This document shows positions 61,061-64,000 of a stretch of 64,000 nt of DNA, one piece after another. The notes beneath the pieces are model-generated. The model was not told the DNA's origin. It saw only the letters and a list, made by a program, of their open reading frames with translations, and searched no databases. This DNA is from Utricularia gibba (taxonomy: Eukaryota; Streptophyta; Magnoliopsida; Lamiales; Lentibulariaceae). The position numbers and the translations under genes were made by a program. The stretch spans positions 622,501 to 686,500 of the forward strand of contig NEEC01000014.1 of the NCBI GenBank assembly GCA_002189035.1, given 5' to 3'. How positions within the stretch are numbered: position 1 is the first letter of the stretch; every line of letters begins with the position of its first letter.

Positions 61061-64000
61061 TTAGTAATGCTCCTGATAGATTGCACCGAACTCTGCTCGC
61101 CAGGCTTGATCCTCGTTGTGAGGAGCAACGGTGATCGTGTCATCTGAATAAATTGGTGGTCTTAGAGCTGCCTCGGGCAATCTGCTCTCAGCAAGGTACT
61201 GTTTCATCGTAGACATCTCAATCTTGTGCTTCTGCTTCAGGTTCTCTATTTGCTTTCTCATCTTTTCATTGTCTTCCTTCATGTACCTCTGTTGTTCCTG
61301 CATGTATCGATCAGATCATGTCAGCAGATGAATTCTCCTCGAAATGAACTGTTTTAGCTATTTATTTTACCTCTGCTTCTGAGGCTGCTTCCTCAGCTTG
61401 CCTTAGTCTCACTAGAAGCTCACCCGCAGCGTGCACGGCTTCAGCAGTGTCCTTGAGCTGAATTCTAAGGCTTTTGTTTTCCTTTCTAAGCAGTGTCCTC
61501 TCATGCTCTCGTTGTGCTCGGGCTGCAGAGAGCTCTGATGTGAGTGCCTTTGCAAGACGAGTGCCACGACGGCCGGTGGCTCCTGCTTTGCAAGCAGCCT
61601 TCTTCACCTCTGCTAGCCATTCCATCATTGATCTGTACTTCACTAACATGTCATTGTAGTTCTCCTGGAGTTCAGTATAATGCTCAACCAGTCTGGCATG
61701 CCCCATAACTGATCTCTTCAAGGCATCATCTAGCTCTTCCACGCACTGCTTTTCCTTGGCCAACTCCTGTTGGCTGTCCTCAGCTCGCTGACGGTTATGC
61801 TCGATCTCGATTCTCAGGTCATCAGTCAGTGAAATCCACTCACTCTCCATTTCCATCCACTTCTCTCTCTCCTTCTCGAACTCCTCACGGCTGTTTACTG
61901 GAGCAGCTGCAAAACTTTTTCTCAATTGCAATGACTGTGACAGCAAAGAATTTCTTAGTTTGTCTGATGATCTTCTTGTGGGTGCGCTGGTGTAGAATTG
62001 CAGCTTGTTTTGTAGAAGCTCAATTTCCTTTAGAAGTGCATCCTTCTCGTCTGTGGGGAAGTTGACTTCATCAGCTTTATCTACCATGGATTCAAGGGCC
62101 CTTGTTTCGTCACCAACAACTGTCTGAAGCTGAAAAAGAAGGAAATTTGAGCAAGGTACAGCCACAAGGATTCCAAAACATTGCACGAAGAGATTTTAAC
62201 CTGACTATCTGGTTCATTTTCACTGATTGTCTCCAGCTTTTGGTTCTTAATGCTGCTGAAATTTGAAGAGTTACGAGATGTACTTAAATCAGCATGAGTT
62301 GAAGACAGCTCCTCTATCTGCAAAAACCATTGTTATCAGGATGGGCATTACTTTAAAGGCGAAATGATAATCTTTTACCTTTCGCTTCAGATTCTCTATT
62401 TGAGCTGCTTGATCCTCACACGTACGCCTCAGTTCCTCTTCTGTCTGGATATCCTACAAGATTGACAACAAAGTGGCATTGAGAAATGAAGAGCCGCTTG
62501 ATATTTTCAAGTGATGAAGGCAGCCTGAGATAACCTGCTTCGTTTCATTGCTATTTCTGGATTGGCATCTGGTGCACAAAAGGGTAGCTGAGGTCTTAGC
62601 CAAAGATCCTCCTCCTTCACAAGGCGAGGACTCAACAGAAGTATTGGCTCTGTCAGCCAAAGGACAAGGCTTCAGTGCCAAACGCTCGAAAGAAAATGAA
62701 GCAGATCTCGCAAGTCCTGAGTTCTTTTGATGAGAGTTGATGATCTCTAGTCCCTTTTGGAGGCTAGCTGCCAGCGTATCTGTAGAGCCTGCAAAGATTC
62801 TACTAGATCTCAAGGATGACTGATTCGTGTCTACTTGATGATCCGCTGAGTTATTTGCAGCATGGTTCATCAGCAACTCCGAGCTTTTCTTTTGTGAGCT
62901 TTTAATTGTAGGAGACTCAGACAGTACAGGGCCTTGAAGGTCAGCAGACTGGTTGAAATCACTGACCGATGAAGTATCCAAGGACAAAGAACGAAGAGCC
63001 TTTAATTTTGGAGCTTCATCATGTTCATCCATCTCTAGTGTATCGTTTGAATCAATTTCTTCACCATCACTCTCTTCAGAACAGCTCAAATAAACATCAG
63101 CATTGGATCCTAAGTGACAGCCTTCGGCAGAGTACAGGAGACTGTTCTCCCCGTTCTCAGATTCTTCCTCTAAGCTGCCATCATGAGTGCTGTGCAGGTT
63201 ACAGATTTGAAGCTTGAGCTTTTTTACATCGTCTTCGGTGAAGGATATATCTTCTTCGGAGTCTTTTTCAATGCAGGGCAAGATGAGTGAACGTGAGAGG
63301 CTTAATCTCAACTTATTCAGGATTTCACGCTCATTGCCCCCTTTGAAATATCCATTACTGCTGCTGCCAAGGGAATTGCATGAGCTGGATTTGGCTAACA
63401 TGAGTTCTTCCTGCAGTTTTCATCCACGGAGAATCCTGTTACATTAAAAAAATTGGAACTTCTTTGCTTAGACAAGAAAATAATACCTTCAAACGCCGGA
63501 TTTGATCACTGAGGTCATTGACTTCATCTTCTTTAATTTCATTCTCTATAGGTTCATTCTTCATGAGCCTTACTAGCAACCCAAACCTGAGTGTGCTTAT
63601 CGTTTCACTGAAGTTTCTATTCACGTTGAAGGGGAAAAACAACCATCAAAACATTTTTCACAATTAAAGTTAATCAACAGAAAAACGTAAGGTTCTTTTT
63701 ACTTGTTTTCTGGAGATACAGTGCATAGCAATGAAAGTTTAGCATTGCCTCCGAATGACTCCTTAAGCAAATGTGACATACACGAACTCCTGTATGGAAC
63801 TTCACTGGGCTTTCCTGATTGGTTTGCTTCAGCCAGAACATTTACCAAGAATCTGCGCCCAATGATAAAAAACTAATTACAAACAACTCTAGATTCAAAA
63901 CACCCAGACAGACAAGTTTATTGAACAATGGTGTACCCCAGCTTTGATAATGACTTCTTTATGTACTTTATTTCCTTCACATCTTGTCTGGTGGAGTCAT
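61061..64000 (-). CDS. KIN12: KIN-12 family kinesin, C-terminal part (continues beyond the right edge)
   Basis: Phragmoplast-type plus-end kinesin; the gene runs off the window at 64000. Visible from the edge inward: motor exon pieces [60 protein letters not shown], and the end of the motor [20 protein letters not shown] with neck [14 protein letters not shown]-like [20 protein letters not shown]. Then come acidic/Ser-rich linkers, a CTRCQ-containing exon and long coiled coils ([60 protein letters not shown]). The C-terminus [10 protein letters not shown]-like [18 protein letters not shown] is typical of KIN-12 proteins. It looks closest to the KIN-12F/E branch. All inferred junctions keep frame. 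Several motor consensus residues differ. Confidence 0.88.

Overview
This is a nuclear chromosome window from a flowering plant. Nearly every gene is split by short GT-AG introns (mostly 80-200 bp). Products include plastid starch, tetrapyrrole and Fe-S enzymes, R2R3-MYB, WRKY and PORR proteins, a KASH protein of the plant WIP type and a KIN-12 kinesin. Protein similarity as I remember it points to a eudicot, possibly an asterid. The gene density (about 26 genes in 64 kb, roughly one per 2.5 kb) fits a compact genome such as those of Lentibulariaceae, but that is inference. I saw no recognisable transposon, tRNA, rRNA or CRISPR.

Layout. 0.4-5.5 kb: two AGPase small-subunit genes head to head. 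6.3-8.8 kb: a WD40 protein. 9.3-11.9 kb: NADP-isocitrate dehydrogenase ending in AKL. 12.3-15.0 kb: a D-2-hydroxyacid dehydrogenase, divergent from a glycine-rich putative organellar protein (15.2-17.1 kb). 17.7-18.7 kb: phosphopantetheine adenylyltransferase. 20.1-21.9 kb: porphobilinogen deaminase. 24.5-25.5 kb: a BOI-type RING protein. 25.7-26.9 kb: a PORR protein. 27.2-29.1 kb: a 2OG-oxygenase-like protein. 30.5-31.1 kb: the tiny ribosomal protein eL41. 32.3-35.1 kb: WRKY2/34. 36.1-37.9 kb: WIP. 38.3-40.5 kb: an ARID-HMG protein, divergent from MSI4/FVE (40.9-43.7 kb). 44.7-45.7 kb: CML21-like. 46.0-47.1 kb: MYB80. 47.7-49.6 kb: a decayed HSFA1 copy. 50.0 kb: a small J protein. 51.6-52.8 kb: a BTB protein. 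53.6-54.8 kb: SFT2. 55.4-56.2 kb: an NHL/LEA_2 protein. 56.4-57.5 kb: SUFE1. 57.7-60.3 kb: an oligopeptide transporter. 61.1 kb to the right edge: a KIN-12 kinesin.

The genes are not an operon. The order WRKY2/34 - WIP - CML21 - MYB80 - SFT2 - LEA - SUFE1 - OPT resembles, from memory, Arabidopsis At4g26440-26590 and its duplicate At5g55930-56270, so the right half looks like an ancient conserved block.

The most notable observations are patchy near-identity (probable gene conversion) between the two AGPase copies; a candidate peroxisomal signal on the isocitrate dehydrogenase; an HSFA1 pseudogene; two GC-AG introns; and seven otherwise intact genes that each carry exactly one apparent single-base deletion, mostly at homopolymers, which looks more like consensus error than biology. 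I did not find a previously undescribed biological system here.
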